DNA of 64,000 bases from Pseudarthrobacter naphthalenicus (lineage in GTDB: Bacteria > Actinomycetota > Actinomycetes > Actinomycetales > Micrococcaceae): positions 1-64,000 of the forward strand of contig NZ_JARESG010000015.1 in the NCBI RefSeq assembly GCF_029076445.1. The letters are read 5' to 3'. Shown here piece by piece: positions 25,041-33,808 of this stretch (its first letter is position 1; every line of letters starts with the position of its first letter). The position numbers and the translations under genes are program-made. The notes beneath the pieces are model-generated. The model made no database searches and had not been told where the DNA came from. It was given only the letters and a program-made list of their open reading frames with translations.

Positions 25041-25364
25041 ATGCCCGGGTTTGTGCAGATCATCGAATTCAAGTCCTCCCGCATCAAGGAGATCGAAGAA
25101 CTGGGCCGTCCCTCCAGAACCGAGGGAAGCACTACGCCCACGTTCCGCCGCATTGTTGCCACGGCTGACCGGGACCACCCCGGGACCTACTTCACCATCA
25201 TCGACTTCGATTCCTTCGACTCCGCGATGGAGAATTCCGGCCGGCCCGAAACGTCGGAGTTCGCAGCCAAGATGGCGGAACTGTGCGATGGGCCGGTGAT
25301 CTTCCACAATCTCGATGTCATCTGGGAGGACACCGGGGACGGGGCGGACACGCCAACACCTTGA
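25041..25364 (+). CDS. small alpha/beta-barrel-type protein
   Basis: 107 aa from the ATG at 25041, with AGGAG 5 bases upstream. The alternation FVQIIEFKSS, FRRIVATADR, TYFTIIDFDSFDSAMENSG and EFAAKMAELC resembles a dimeric alpha-beta (ABM/EthD-like) barrel: a strand, a helix, two strands, a helix. Such proteins bind small hydrophobic molecules, or act as monooxygenases in some cases. No catalytic residue can be assigned. Single-gene unit. Confidence 0.7.
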   Translation: MPGFVQIIEFKSSRIKEIEELGRPSRTEGSTTPTFRRIVATADRDHPGTYFTIIDFDSFDSAMENSGRPETSEFAAKMAELCDGPVIFHNLDVIWEDTGDGADTPTP

Positions 25365-25377
25365 CCGTTGTCCGGGC

Positions 25378-25690
25378 TCAGACACTCCTGCGTCCGAGAA
25401 AGTTTCGTGCGCAGTTGGCGATGACTTCGGCGTCTTTCGGAAAACCTATGAAGTTCCCCGAGGTCCGTCGGATGAGCCACCGCAACCCGATGAACCAGAT
25501 GCCCGGAGCCGGCGAAGCGGGCCCGTGGCGCAACGGTGCCCCTGCGGGATCCGTCAGGTCCTGCCCTAGCCAGCTGAAGGCGCCAGTGTAGCCCGTGCAC
25601 CAGACAACGCTGCCGATCCCTGCGCGCCGGAGGCGAAGGTGGCGGGGGTGTTTCCGTAGCTCAACAGTTCGGCAACGAAAGGTACCCGCG
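25378..25690 (-). pseudogene. C-terminal remnant of a flavin-containing monooxygenase-type oxidoreductase
   Basis: Reading leftward, an open frame ends at 25378 and contains GSVVWCTGYTGAFSWLGQDL, then PGIWFIGLRWLIRRTSGNFI. This is the characteristic end of CzcO/FMO-like FAD and NAD(P) oxidoreductases (VVWATGY, then PGLWFVG). Upstream of about 25690 the similarity ends and no Rossmann motifs or start are found. Only about 95 codons remain of a gene that usually has 350-450. Confidence 0.6.
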
Positions 25691-25784
25691 CGGCTTACCT
25701 AAATTAAAATCACCGTCTGGACAAACCCTTCGGGCCCTCCTTGTGAACCCCGGATCAATGTCGGCGGAGGATGCCTTTGCCGGA

Positions 25785-26624
25785 TTAGGTGGCGACGAGG
25801 AAGTCTTCGAGGAGGACGACTTCGAGGCCGGCGGCGGTTTGGGCTTGCCGGAAGGCTGCGAGGTCTGCGGCGAATTCGGGTCGGAAATGCATCAGGACGA
25901 TGTCGCCGGGGCGCAGGGTGTTGCCGACCTGATAGTCCATGTGGCCTGAGTTGGCCTTCGCTTCCCACGTGATGATGGCCTTGAGGCCGGCGTCGGCGAC
26001 TGCTTTGCGCATCACGTTCGAGTACGCTCCACCCGGAGGACGGAAAAGGGTGGGCCGCCGTCCGTACTGCTGCTCGGCGTAGGTTTGCATTCCGGTGATC
26101 TCGGCCAGTTGCTGACTGTAGGACATGTCCCGAACCATGTTGATGTTGTGGCTGACCGTATGGTTTTCAACGAGGCTGCCCTGGGCCTTGAGGGCCTTGA
26201 AGAAGTCCGGGTTGTCCTGAACATAATTGCGGGTCAGGAACAGGGTGGCGGGAAGGTCGGATTCTGCCATGAGTTCTGGCATCCGGGGTGTCTTGGCGAT
26301 TCCGTCATCGATGGTCAGGAAGACCACCGGGTGCTGGGTCTGGATCCTGGTGATAACCGGGGCGAGTCCGTTCTGGACTGGAGGAAGGCGGTAGTCGGGG
26401 GTAAAAGTCTTCCGGAGCCGCTTGGAGGACGTAGGCGAAGGCGTCACCGAGGGGTCTGGTGATGACACCATCACCGGGGATGGCGCACCGGCTGCCGGTT
26501 CCATTTCAGCAGTCTCTGGTCCGGCGCAGGCGCTAATCCCGGCCGCCAGGGCTGTGCCGACTAGCGCGAGGGCAGCCCGGCGCCCAACACGTGCTCGAGT
26601 GCGTGTTGCGGGGTCAAAATACAT
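25785..26624 (-). CDS. polysaccharide-deacetylase lipoprotein
   Basis: 279 aa from the ATG at 26624 (a TTG 13 codons earlier is possible). The N-terminus has a lipobox, LAAGISAC, followed by a Pro/Ser/Thr linker. The NodB domain shows VVFLTIDDG (motif 1, catalytic Asp), NHTVSHN (motif 2, metal His pair), FRPPGGAY (motif 3) and VLMHF near the C-terminus (motif 5). It should remove acetyl groups from peptidoglycan or another cell-surface polysaccharide. Single-gene unit, leftward. Confidence 0.88.
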   Translation of the reverse strand: MYFDPATRTRARVGRRAALALVGTALAAGISACAGPETAEMEPAAGAPSPVMVSSPDPSVTPSPTSSKRLRKTFTPDYRLPPVQNGLAPVITRIQTQHPVVFLTIDDGIAKTPRMPELMAESDLPATLFLTRNYVQDNPDFFKALKAQGSLVENHTVSHNINMVRDMSYSQQLAEITGMQTYAEQQYGRRPTLFRPPGGAYSNVMRKAVADAGLKAIITWEAKANSGHMDYQVGNTLRPGDIVLMHFRPEFAADLAAFRQAQTAAGLEVVLLEDFLVAT

Positions 26625-26742
26625 CACGGGTCTACTTTCAACCAGGGCAGGGAAGACGTTCAAGCTTCATGATGGCATGAGGGTAGAGCCCGCGGATCAA
26701 GGCGGGGCCCGGCAGTGCGGGCTCAGCCCTAAGGAGTTCGGG

Positions 26743-27195
26743 TCAGCCCTCGGTGTCACCCACCGCGACGTGGACCTCGTTGGTGACGGCGGTGCCGTGC
26801 TCCACGGTCCGTGAGACGGTGCAGTACTTCTCGTGGGAGAGGTCCACCAGCCGTTCCACCATCCCGGCGGCCTTCTGTCCCTCGTCCGTATCGGGAAAGG
26901 CCAGGTTGAAGGTCAGGTGCAGCCCGTCCACCCGGTTGGCACCGTCCTCCACCACCTTGTGGCCGGTGGCCGAGACCTGGAAGGCCGTGGGCTCGGCACT
27001 TCGAGCCGTCACGGTGTCCACGTCGATGGCCGAACATCCGGCGATCGCCGCCAGGAGCAGCTCCACCGGGCTCAGCAGGCCCTCGCCGTGGCCGAATTCA
27101 AGTTCCGCGCCGGCGGCATTACGCGCCACGTAACGGGCCGTGGCCGTACGGGTCAGCTCGACGGAACGCAGCGTGGGGTCTTCTGTTTCGCTCAT
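26743..27195 (-). CDS. OsmC/Ohr-family protein
   Basis: 150 aa from the ATG at 27195. The family layout is present: a basic beta-rich start (RTATARYVARNAAGAELEFG), SPVELLLAAIAGCSAIDV with the first reactive cysteine near residue 60, and HEKYCTVSRTVEHGT with the second near residue 124. OsmC-type enzymes reduce organic hydroperoxides through this cysteine pair. The gene is divergent from the APC permease 74 bases away. Confidence 0.85.
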   Translation of the reverse strand: MSETEDPTLRSVELTRTATARYVARNAAGAELEFGHGEGLLSPVELLLAAIAGCSAIDVDTVTARSAEPTAFQVSATGHKVVEDGANRVDGLHLTFNLAFPDTDEGQKAAGMVERLVDLSHEKYCTVSRTVEHGTAVTNEVHVAVGDTEG

Positions 27196-27269
27196 GGGAC
27201 CATGATGCCACCGGTGAGGCCGCGGGCCGGGATGCCGTTTCCGTGCACCCGGCGCCGCTGAGGAGCAGA

Positions 27270-28646
27270 ATGATCCCCATGGACCTGCAGGCACCTGCCC
27301 CGGACACCGGAACGCTGCGGCGCAGCATCTCCCTGGGCCAGCTCATCTTCTTCGGCCTGGTCTTCATCGGGCCGGCCGCCGCGGTGGGGATCTTCGGCAC
27401 CCTGGATGCGAAATCGTCAGGCGCGGTGGCAACGGTATACGTCATCGCCACACTGGTCATGGGGTTCACCGCGCTCAGCTACATGCGCATGTCCCGGGAG
27501 GTGCCCCGCGCCGGTTCGGTCTTCGCCTATGCGGGAGCGGGCATCGGCCCGCGGGCCGGCTACGTCTCAGGCTGGATGATCCTGCTGGACTACCTGCTCA
27601 TACCCTCCGTCGCCTACATGTTCACCGGGATCGCCCTGAATTCGCTGTTCCCGGCCGTCCCCATCTGGGCCTTCGTGGCGGTGGCGGTCCTGGCCACCAC
27701 GGCCCTCAACCTCGCGGGGGTTCAGGTCGCTTCCAAGGTGATCACCGGCGTCGTGCTCCTGGAAGTGCTGGTCCTGCTGGTGGTGCTGGTGTTCGGGGTC
27801 TGGGTGCTGGTGTCCCACGGACCCACGCGGCCCTGGCTGAGCCCGTTCACGGGGATTGGCGGCTTCTCAATTACCGCGGTCCTGGCTGCGGTGTCCGTGG
27901 CTGTCCTGTCCTTCCTCGGCTTCGACGCCCTGGCCACCTTCGCCGAGGAGGCCAAGGGCGGCGTCCGGATGGTGGGCCGTGCCACGATGCTGTGCCTGGC
28001 CGTGGCCGGGGTCCTGTTCGTGGCGCAGAGCTACGTGGGCGCCCTGCTCTCCCCCACCAGCCCGGCGGAACTTGCCGCCAACCCCGCGCTGGAAGGTGCC
28101 GCCTATTACAACGCGGTGGATACCAGCATCGGCCCGTGGCTGCACTGGCTGCTGGCCTTGTCCAAGGCCGCGGGCGCTGCCTTCGCGGCGATGGTGGGCC
28201 AAGGCGCGGGCAGCCGCATCATCATGGACATGGCCCGCGAACGGCGGCTGCCCCGTGCCCTGGCCACGGTCTCCGCCCGCACCGGGGTGCCTGTGCGCAG
28301 CATCCTGCTCGCCGCGTCCGGGAACATCATTGTGGCCGTGTGGGCGGCCACCCGCGGCGACGGCCTGGACATCCTCAGCTCGGCCGTCAACGTCGGGGCC
28401 ATGACGGCGTTCATCCTGCTGCATGCCTCGGTGATCGGCTACTTCCTGGTCAAAAAGCTGGGCCCCGGCCCGGGAAACTGGTTCCTCCACGGCGCAGTTC
28501 CCGCCGTCGGGGCCGCCTTTTTGGTAGTGGTGCTGGCGTCCGCCACGCCCGTTGCCCTGACGGCGGGACTCATCTGGTTTGTCCTGGGCCTCGCCGTGGC
28601 CGCGATCATGTTCCGGCGGCGGAAAGGCGTCGAGTCCGGCGCCTGA
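27270..28646 (+). CDS. APC-family amino-acid/polyamine permease
   Basis: 458 aa from the ATG at 27270, just behind AGGAG. About 12 membrane helices. Helix 1 has the substrate loop FIGPAAAVGIFGTLDAKSSG; MRMSREVPRAGSVFAYAGAG follows helix 2; helix 6 has FLGFDALATFAEEAKGG. That last motif is typical of putrescine/amino-acid APC transporters. Imports an amino acid or amine; the ligand cannot be told. Confidence 0.85.
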   Translation: MIPMDLQAPAPDTGTLRRSISLGQLIFFGLVFIGPAAAVGIFGTLDAKSSGAVATVYVIATLVMGFTALSYMRMSREVPRAGSVFAYAGAGIGPRAGYVSGWMILLDYLLIPSVAYMFTGIALNSLFPAVPIWAFVAVAVLATTALNLAGVQVASKVITGVVLLEVLVLLVVLVFGVWVLVSHGPTRPWLSPFTGIGGFSITAVLAAVSVAVLSFLGFDALATFAEEAKGGVRMVGRATMLCLAVAGVLFVAQSYVGALLSPTSPAELAANPALEGAAYYNAVDTSIGPWLHWLLALSKAAGAAFAAMVGQGAGSRIIMDMARERRLPRALATVSARTGVPVRSILLAASGNIIVAVWAATRGDGLDILSSAVNVGAMTAFILLHASVIGYFLVKKLGPGPGNWFLHGAVPAVGAAFLVVVLASATPVALTAGLIWFVLGLAVAAIMFRRRKGVESGA

Positions 28647-28714
28647 CCCAGCCCGCGGGCCGCGGCCCGCGGCCCGCAGCCTGCAGCCCGCGGTTCCTGG
28701 TTGCCTACGACCCT

Positions 28715-29587
28715 CTACTTGAGCCCCGGGATCAGCACCGGGGTGTTCCGCTTGTAGGCCTCGTAGTCGGCCTGGCCGCCCCACTTCCGCTCGGCCTTCT
28801 TCTCGAGCATGGGGATGCCGCTGGCCTTGGTGAGCAGCAGCGCCACAAACACGGGGGAAATCAGGGCCACCCACTGCCAGCCTTCCAGCACCGGAACCGC
28901 GATCAGCAGCACGCCGATCCACAGCACAATCTCGCCGAAGTAGTTGGGGTGCCGGGACTTCGCCCAGAGCCCGGTGGAAATGAACCTGCCCTCGTTGGCC
29001 GGGTCCGCCTTGAACCGGCTCTTCTGGTTGTCCGCCACCACCTCGATGCCGAACCCGACTGCCCACACCACGACACCGGCCAGCGCCCACCAGTCCAGCG
29101 CCACCCGCGTGGCCGACGTAATGGCGATCCAGGCCGCCGCCGCGGTGAGGACCACCCACAGCCCCTGCACGGTCCAGGTGTTCAGGAAGCGGACAAAGGA
29201 GGGCTTGATTTCGTCAAAGCGATCGTCCTTGCCGTGCTTGGTGACCCGGCGGAACAGGAAGGTTCCCAGCCGCAGCGCCCACACCATCACCATGGCCGCC
29301 AGCAGCCAGCCGCGGGCGTCCATGTCCGGGCTGAGCAGCACCAGGAACAGCGTGATGCTGATATACGTCAGGGCGCCGGTGAAGTCGTAAAACCGCTCCG
29401 TCTGCGCCTTGAACGCCGGGATGAACGCCAGCCACTGGATCAGGAAGGCCGCGGCCACTCCCAGCCCGAACAGCGGCCAGCCGCCCACAGCGGCACCGCC
29501 CTGACTGCCGGCAACCGCCACAAGCGCGCCGACGAGCACCACCACAGGCAGCACGATGGCCGCCTTGCGTTCTGATTCCTTGGTCAT
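28715..29587 (-). CDS. DUF1295 membrane protein (isoprenylcysteine-methyltransferase-like)
   Basis: 290 aa from the ATG at 29587, with AAAGGGG upstream. Seven or so hydrophobic helices. The C-terminal third has the DUF1295/ICMT pattern: FKADPANEGRFISTGLWAKS, RHPNYFGEIVLWIG and YEAYKRNTPVLIPGLK. The family resembles steroid 5-alpha reductases and isoprenylcysteine carboxyl methyltransferases; bacterial substrates are unknown. It is divergent from the MarR-led operon and the shared region holds a palindrome, so MarR may control it. Confidence 0.85.
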   Translation of the reverse strand: MTKESERKAAIVLPVVVLVGALVAVAGSQGGAAVGGWPLFGLGVAAAFLIQWLAFIPAFKAQTERFYDFTGALTYISITLFLVLLSPDMDARGWLLAAMVMVWALRLGTFLFRRVTKHGKDDRFDEIKPSFVRFLNTWTVQGLWVVLTAAAAWIAITSATRVALDWWALAGVVVWAVGFGIEVVADNQKSRFKADPANEGRFISTGLWAKSRHPNYFGEIVLWIGVLLIAVPVLEGWQWVALISPVFVALLLTKASGIPMLEKKAERKWGGQADYEAYKRNTPVLIPGLK

Positions 29588-29660
29588 CAAAGCCCCTTTC
29601 CCGCCCGCAGCCCTTGCCGGACATAACGCTAGCCAGTCACTATGCTAGGCCAGCTAATAT

Positions 29661-29674
29661 TCAAACCGATTTGA
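29661..29674. promoter_or_regulatory. candidate MarR operator
   Basis: TCAAACCGATTTGA is an inverted repeat (TCAAA, 4-base spacer, TTTGA) about 30 bases upstream of the marR-type ATG and inside the divergent promoter region. Confidence 0.5.
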
Positions 29675-29704
29675 TGGTTCCACAGTATTGGGTATTATGA
29701 GTAC

Positions 29705-30190
29705 ATGCAAACGCAACAAGATGGGATGACGGAAGCCACGTCCTTTCATCCGGCCGCGTTCATCCTGCAGGGGATGTTCGCGCTCGCCAATGAGACCGAA
29801 CGCGAGGTGGCCCGCACCCTGGGCCTGAACCTCACCGATTACCGTGCCCTCTCGGTGCTGGCCCAGGTGGGGCCGGTGACGGTGGGAAAGCTCGCCGAGG
29901 AACTGGGTGCTTCCGCAGCCACCACCACCGCGATCGTCAGCCGGCTGGAAGCCCACGCCTACGCGGTGCGGCTGCGGAGCGCCGAGGACCGGCGGCACGT
30001 GCGGGTGAACGTCACCCCCGCGGCGTCCCGGGACATCATGGATCTGATGCGGCCCCTGGTCGCCGCCACCAGCACGTACCTGTCGGCGCTCCCCGCCGCA
30101 GACCAGGCCGTCGTGGAGGCCTTCCTCCACGCCGCTGCCGGCCAGATGCAGGCCCATTTGAACGCACTTTCACAAAAGGATGCCCGTTGA
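29705..30190 (+). CDS. MarR-family regulator
   Basis: 161 aa. Winged helix-turn-helix from about 45-115: LTDYRALSVLAQVGPVTVGK, ASAATTTAIVSRLEAHAYAV and the wing RSAEDRRHVRVNVTP. The stop TGA overlaps the TTG start of the acyl-CoA synthetase gene, so it co-regulates its own operon. The inverted repeat at 29661 is a likely binding site. Ligand unknown; fatty acids or acyl-CoA would fit the neighbour. Confidence 0.88.
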   Translation: MQTQQDGMTEATSFHPAAFILQGMFALANETEREVARTLGLNLTDYRALSVLAQVGPVTVGKLAEELGASAATTTAIVSRLEAHAYAVRLRSAEDRRHVRVNVTPAASRDIMDLMRPLVAATSTYLSALPAADQAVVEAFLHAAAGQMQAHLNALSQKDAR

Positions 30191-32064
30191 GAGAGATCAC
30201 CTCCCCGCCCCTGGTGTCCACCGCCGGCCACCGGAACGCCACCGACCTGCTGATGCAGCGGTTCCGGTCAGACCCCGGGCACGTCGCCTTCGAGGTGCGC
30301 TCCGGGGGAGCCGCGATCACCGAGCCCTGGCGGCAGGTGACCACGCAGCAGTTCGTCCACGAGGTCCGGGCCCTGGCCAAGGGCTTTATCGCCGCCGGAC
30401 TGCAGCCGGGCGAATCGCTCGCCATCATGTCTCCCACCCGCTACGAATGGGCCCTGGCGGACATGGCGGCGTGGTTCGCCGGCGCCGTCGTGGTTCCCAT
30501 TTACGAAACCTCGGCCCTGCCCCAGGTGACCGCCATCCTCAAGGACGCCGAGGTGCGCCTCGCCGTGGCGGGCAGCGCCGCGCACGCCCTCCTGCTGGAA
30601 CAGGGATTCGAGCAGGCCGGGACGGCCGGCCTCGGCGTGTGGACCATGGACGCCCGCCAGGTCAGTGACCGCGCAGACCTTGCCAGGCTGGCGGCGGCGG
30701 GCGCGCACGTCCCCGATGCCGCCGTCGAGCAGCGCCGCCTGCTGGCGGATCTGGACTCGGTGGCCACCATCGTCTACACCTCCGGCACCACCGCGGCGCC
30801 AAAAGGTGCCCTCATCACCCACGGCAACTTCGTGGGCCAGGTGCTGAACGTGGCCGCCGCGTACACCGAGGTGGTCCGGGGTGACGGGAACACCATCATC
30901 TTCCTGCCCATGGCCCATGTGCTGGCGCGCGGACTCCAGCTGATCTGCCTGGCCAACGGCATGCGCATCGCGCACCTGTCCGATCCCCGGGACGTGGTTC
31001 CCGCCCTCGGCGCGCTGAAACCCACGTTCCTGGTGGTGGTCCCGCGCGTTCTGCAGAAGATCCAGGCATCCGCCGCGGCCGCCGCCGCGAAAAAGAAACT
31101 CGGGCCGGTGTGGGCTTTGGCGCAGCGCACCGCCGTGGAATGGGGCAGGTTTGCAGAAGCGCACGACGCCGACCCCACCGTGCGTGCCCCGTTCGGCCTG
31201 CGTGCCCGGCATGCACTGTTCGGCCGCCTCTTCTACGCGCGGCTCAGGACGCTGGTGGGCGGCCGGCTGGACTTCCTGCTCTCCGGCGCCGCCGCACTCG
31301 ATGCCGAACTGTCCCTGTTCTTCCGCGGCCTGGGCCTTCCCGTCATCGAGGGCTACGGGCTGACTGAGACCACCGCCCCGCTGACCGGGAACATGCCCGG
31401 GTCCATCAAGGCTGGCTCCGTGGGCGTCCCCATGCCCGGCACCACGGTGCGCATCTCTGAACAGGGCGAGGTGCTGGCCCGCGGCGTGGGCGTTTTCGCC
31501 GGTTACCGCCGGGCCGCCGACAACGAAGAAGCCTTCGAGGATGGGTTCTTCCGCACGGGCGATCTCGGGGCCCTGGATGAGCGGGGCCGGCTTACCCTCA
31601 CGGGCCGGAGCAAGGACGTGATTGTCACCGCCGGCGGCAAGACCATCTCGCCCGCCATCTGGGAAGGCTATGTGGAGGGGGACCCGCTCGTGGCACACGC
31701 GGTGATGGTGGGCGAGGGCAAGCCCTACCTCGGCGGACTGGTGCTGCTGGACCCCGAGTCCGTGGCGGCCTGGGCCGAGCGCGAGGGCATCTCCGATCTG
31801 GCCGGCCTGCGCATTCCTCACGGCGGGGGCGCAGTGCAGATCGACGACAGCCGGCTCCTGAGCGCCATCGGCAAGGCAGTCAACGCCGCCAATGCGAAGA
31901 TCGCTCGGTCCGAGCAGGTGCGCCGCTTTGTCCTCCTGCTCACGGACCTCAGCGAGGCCAACGGCTTCGTGACCCCCACCATGAAACTCAAGCGCGGCGC
32001 CTTCACCGAACACGCCCGCCCCATCGTCGAAAAACTCTATGCCGAATCAGGGAGGCGCGCATGA
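30187..32064 (+). CDS. long-chain acyl-CoA synthetase (FadD-like)
   Basis: 625 aa, TTG start overlapping the marR stop. The adenylate-forming motifs are present: TIVYTSGTTAAPKGALITHG (P-loop), EGYGLTETTAPLTG (A5), RTGDLGALDERGRLTLTGR (A7/A8, hinge) and the catalytic lysine region near the end (TMKLKRG). It activates fatty acids with ATP and CoA. Operon with MarR regulator and a small DUF2177 membrane protein whose ATG overlaps its stop. Confidence 0.9.
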   Translation: MREITSPPLVSTAGHRNATDLLMQRFRSDPGHVAFEVRSGGAAITEPWRQVTTQQFVHEVRALAKGFIAAGLQPGESLAIMSPTRYEWALADMAAWFAGAVVVPIYETSALPQVTAILKDAEVRLAVAGSAAHALLLEQGFEQAGTAGLGVWTMDARQVSDRADLARLAAAGAHVPDAAVEQRRLLADLDSVATIVYTSGTTAAPKGALITHGNFVGQVLNVAAAYTEVVRGDGNTIIFLPMAHVLARGLQLICLANGMRIAHLSDPRDVVPALGALKPTFLVVVPRVLQKIQASAAAAAAKKKLGPVWALAQRTAVEWGRFAEAHDADPTVRAPFGLRARHALFGRLFYARLRTLVGGRLDFLLSGAAALDAELSLFFRGLGLPVIEGYGLTETTAPLTGNMPGSIKAGSVGVPMPGTTVRISEQGEVLARGVGVFAGYRRAADNEEAFEDGFFRTGDLGALDERGRLTLTGRSKDVIVTAGGKTISPAIWEGYVEGDPLVAHAVMVGEGKPYLGGLVLLDPESVAAWAEREGISDLAGLRIPHGGGAVQIDDSRLLSAIGKAVNAANAKIARSEQVRRFVLLLTDLSEANGFVTPTMKLKRGAFTEHARPIVEKLYAESGRRA

Positions 32065-32507
32065 ACGCCCAGGGCAACGCCCCAGTCAAAAAGTGGTTGC
32101 TGGCCTATGCAGTGGCTGCGGTGCTGTTTGCCGTGCTCGACGTCCTCTGGATCACCACCGTGGCCAGCCGGCAGTATGAAAGCCAGATTCCGGGCCTGCT
32201 GGCTGACAGCCCCAACGTGGCCGGCGCTGCAGCCTTCTATCTCATCTATGTCGCGGGGATGGTGCACTACGGCATCAGGCCGAACCAGCAGCGGGCCACC
32301 ATGCGGCAGCGGGTGGCCGGCGGGGCGCTGTTCGGCTTCTTCACCTATGCCACCTGGGCGCTCACCGGGCTGGCAGTCCTCAAGGACTTCCCCGCCCTCG
32401 TTGCGGTCACCGACATTGCCTGGGGCGTCGCGGCCTGCAGCGCCGTCACCTGGCTCGCGGCCACGCTTTTGAAGCTGGGCCTCGTCAGGCACCCTTCCGC
32501 GTCCTAG
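32061..32507 (+). CDS. DUF2177 membrane protein
   Basis: 148 aa; ATG overlaps the fadD stop (ATGA). Four hydrophobic helices. LLAYAVAAVLFAVLDVLWIT and YLIYVAGMVHYGIRP mark DUF2177, and GALFGFFTYATWALTGLAVL is its conserved third helix. Function unknown. Translation coupled to a FadD-like enzyme suggests a lipid-related role. Confidence 0.85.
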   Translation: MNAQGNAPVKKWLLAYAVAAVLFAVLDVLWITTVASRQYESQIPGLLADSPNVAGAAAFYLIYVAGMVHYGIRPNQQRATMRQRVAGGALFGFFTYATWALTGLAVLKDFPALVAVTDIAWGVAACSAVTWLAATLLKLGLVRHPSAS

Positions 32508-32531
32508 GGACAAGTCCATCGCCCCCCGGGA

Positions 32532-33632
32532 CTACCGGGGAACAAGCCGCCAGAGGGACGTGACCTCGGCGGAGCGTGCCTGGAACAGCGGATCGTTGGG
32601 GTCCGATGCCTTCGCATGCGTTGGCCGGGTGTCGAGCCGTTCCGTCACTTTCAGCCCGGCCGCTTCGATGGCGGTCAGCAGGTCCTCCCGCGAGCGCAGG
32701 CCAAGGTGTTCGGCCAGGTCGGAGAGCACCAGCCAGCCTTCACCGCCGGGCTCCAGGTGGGCGGGGAGTTCGTTCAGGAACCGGAACAGCATCCTGCTGC
32801 CGGGGTCGTAGACGGCGCTGTCCAGGCTGGAGTGCGGCGTGGCCGGAAGCCAGGGCGGGTTGCAGACGATCAGCGGTGCGCGTCCGGGCGGGAACATGTC
32901 CGTCAGGACGGCTTCGGCACGGTCCGCGACGCCGAGGTTCCGGAAGTTCTCGGCGGCGCAGGCGATGGCGCGCGGCTGGTTGTCGGTGGCCACCACGCGG
33001 CGGACGCCGCGGCGGGCGAGGACGGCGGCGAGCACCCCGGTGCCGGTTCCGACGTCGAACGCCAGCGTGTCAGCCGGCAGCGCAGCAGTCGCCACGAGGT
33101 CCACGTACTCGCTGCGGGTGGGGAAGAACGTGCCGTAGTGCGGGTGGATCCGGCCCTGCAGCGCCTCGACGTAGACGCCGTTCCGCCGCCACTCGTGCGC
33201 GCCGATGGCCCCGACCAGCTCATGCAGGGACACCACGGAGGGTTCGCCGATCTCACCGTACGCTTCCGCGGCGGCCTCCCGGATGTCCGGTGCGCGGCGC
33301 AGCGGCACCACCGGACCGGGGTCAAGGGGAATCAGCAGCAGGCCGAGAATGCGTGCACGGTGCGAGGCGGCCTGGCGGTGCCGGTAGAACTGATCGGCGG
33401 GGATTCCTCCGGTCTTCTTTCCGGCGCCTACCCGCCGGTCCAGGGCGTTGAGGATCTGCCGCGCGTTGTGGAAGTCACCGTGCCAGAGCATCGCGACCCC
33501 CTGGGATGCCATCCGGTTCGCGTCATCGGCCGTGAGGGAATCGTCCACCACTTCCACCCGCGTGGGCGCCGGCCGGCCGTTCGCCGAACGCCAGCGCGCG
33601 GTCCTGCTCTCGCCGGCCTCGGTCCAGGTCAC
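32532..33632 (-). CDS. class I SAM-dependent methyltransferase (HemK/RsmC-like)
   Basis: 366 aa from a GTG at 33632, with GGAGGA 10 bases upstream; the frame stays open about 50 codons further without an ATG/GTG/TTG. The C-terminal half has the Rossmann motif I FDVGTGTGVLAAVLARRG, motif II VVATDNQP and the target-amine motif IVCNPPWLP (NPPW), as in protein-glutamine or rRNA N6/N2 methyltransferases. The N-terminal 150 residues (HNARQILNALDRRVG, RAPDIREAAAEAYG) are a helical substrate-binding domain. Likely target is rRNA or a translation factor; not resolvable here. Confidence 0.8.
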   Translation of the reverse strand: MTWTEAGESRTARWRSANGRPAPTRVEVVDDSLTADDANRMASQGVAMLWHGDFHNARQILNALDRRVGAGKKTGGIPADQFYRHRQAASHRARILGLLLIPLDPGPVVPLRRAPDIREAAAEAYGEIGEPSVVSLHELVGAIGAHEWRRNGVYVEALQGRIHPHYGTFFPTRSEYVDLVATAALPADTLAFDVGTGTGVLAAVLARRGVRRVVATDNQPRAIACAAENFRNLGVADRAEAVLTDMFPPGRAPLIVCNPPWLPATPHSSLDSAVYDPGSRMLFRFLNELPAHLEPGGEGWLVLSDLAEHLGLRSREDLLTAIEAAGLKVTERLDTRPTHAKASDPNDPLFQARSAEVTSLWRLVPR

Positions 33633-33808
33633 GACGGCGGGTTCCTCCGCCGCAGGGGTGTGCGCGGACGCGGGGGGGCTGGCGGGAGCTGCTGGGTCAG
33701 TGCTGATAGAGGTTCCATTCCGGGAAATTCGGGGGCCGGAGTCAGGCCCTGGTCGATGGCCCCGGGGACCCTTGAGCTACCTTGTCAGGATACAGGGGTG
33801 CCGGCCCG

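Noticed and set aside
30268..32013. 580-codon antisense frame across the acyl-CoA synthetase gene
   Set aside because: Same reason; the plus-strand product has all adenylate-forming motifs and the antisense one has none.
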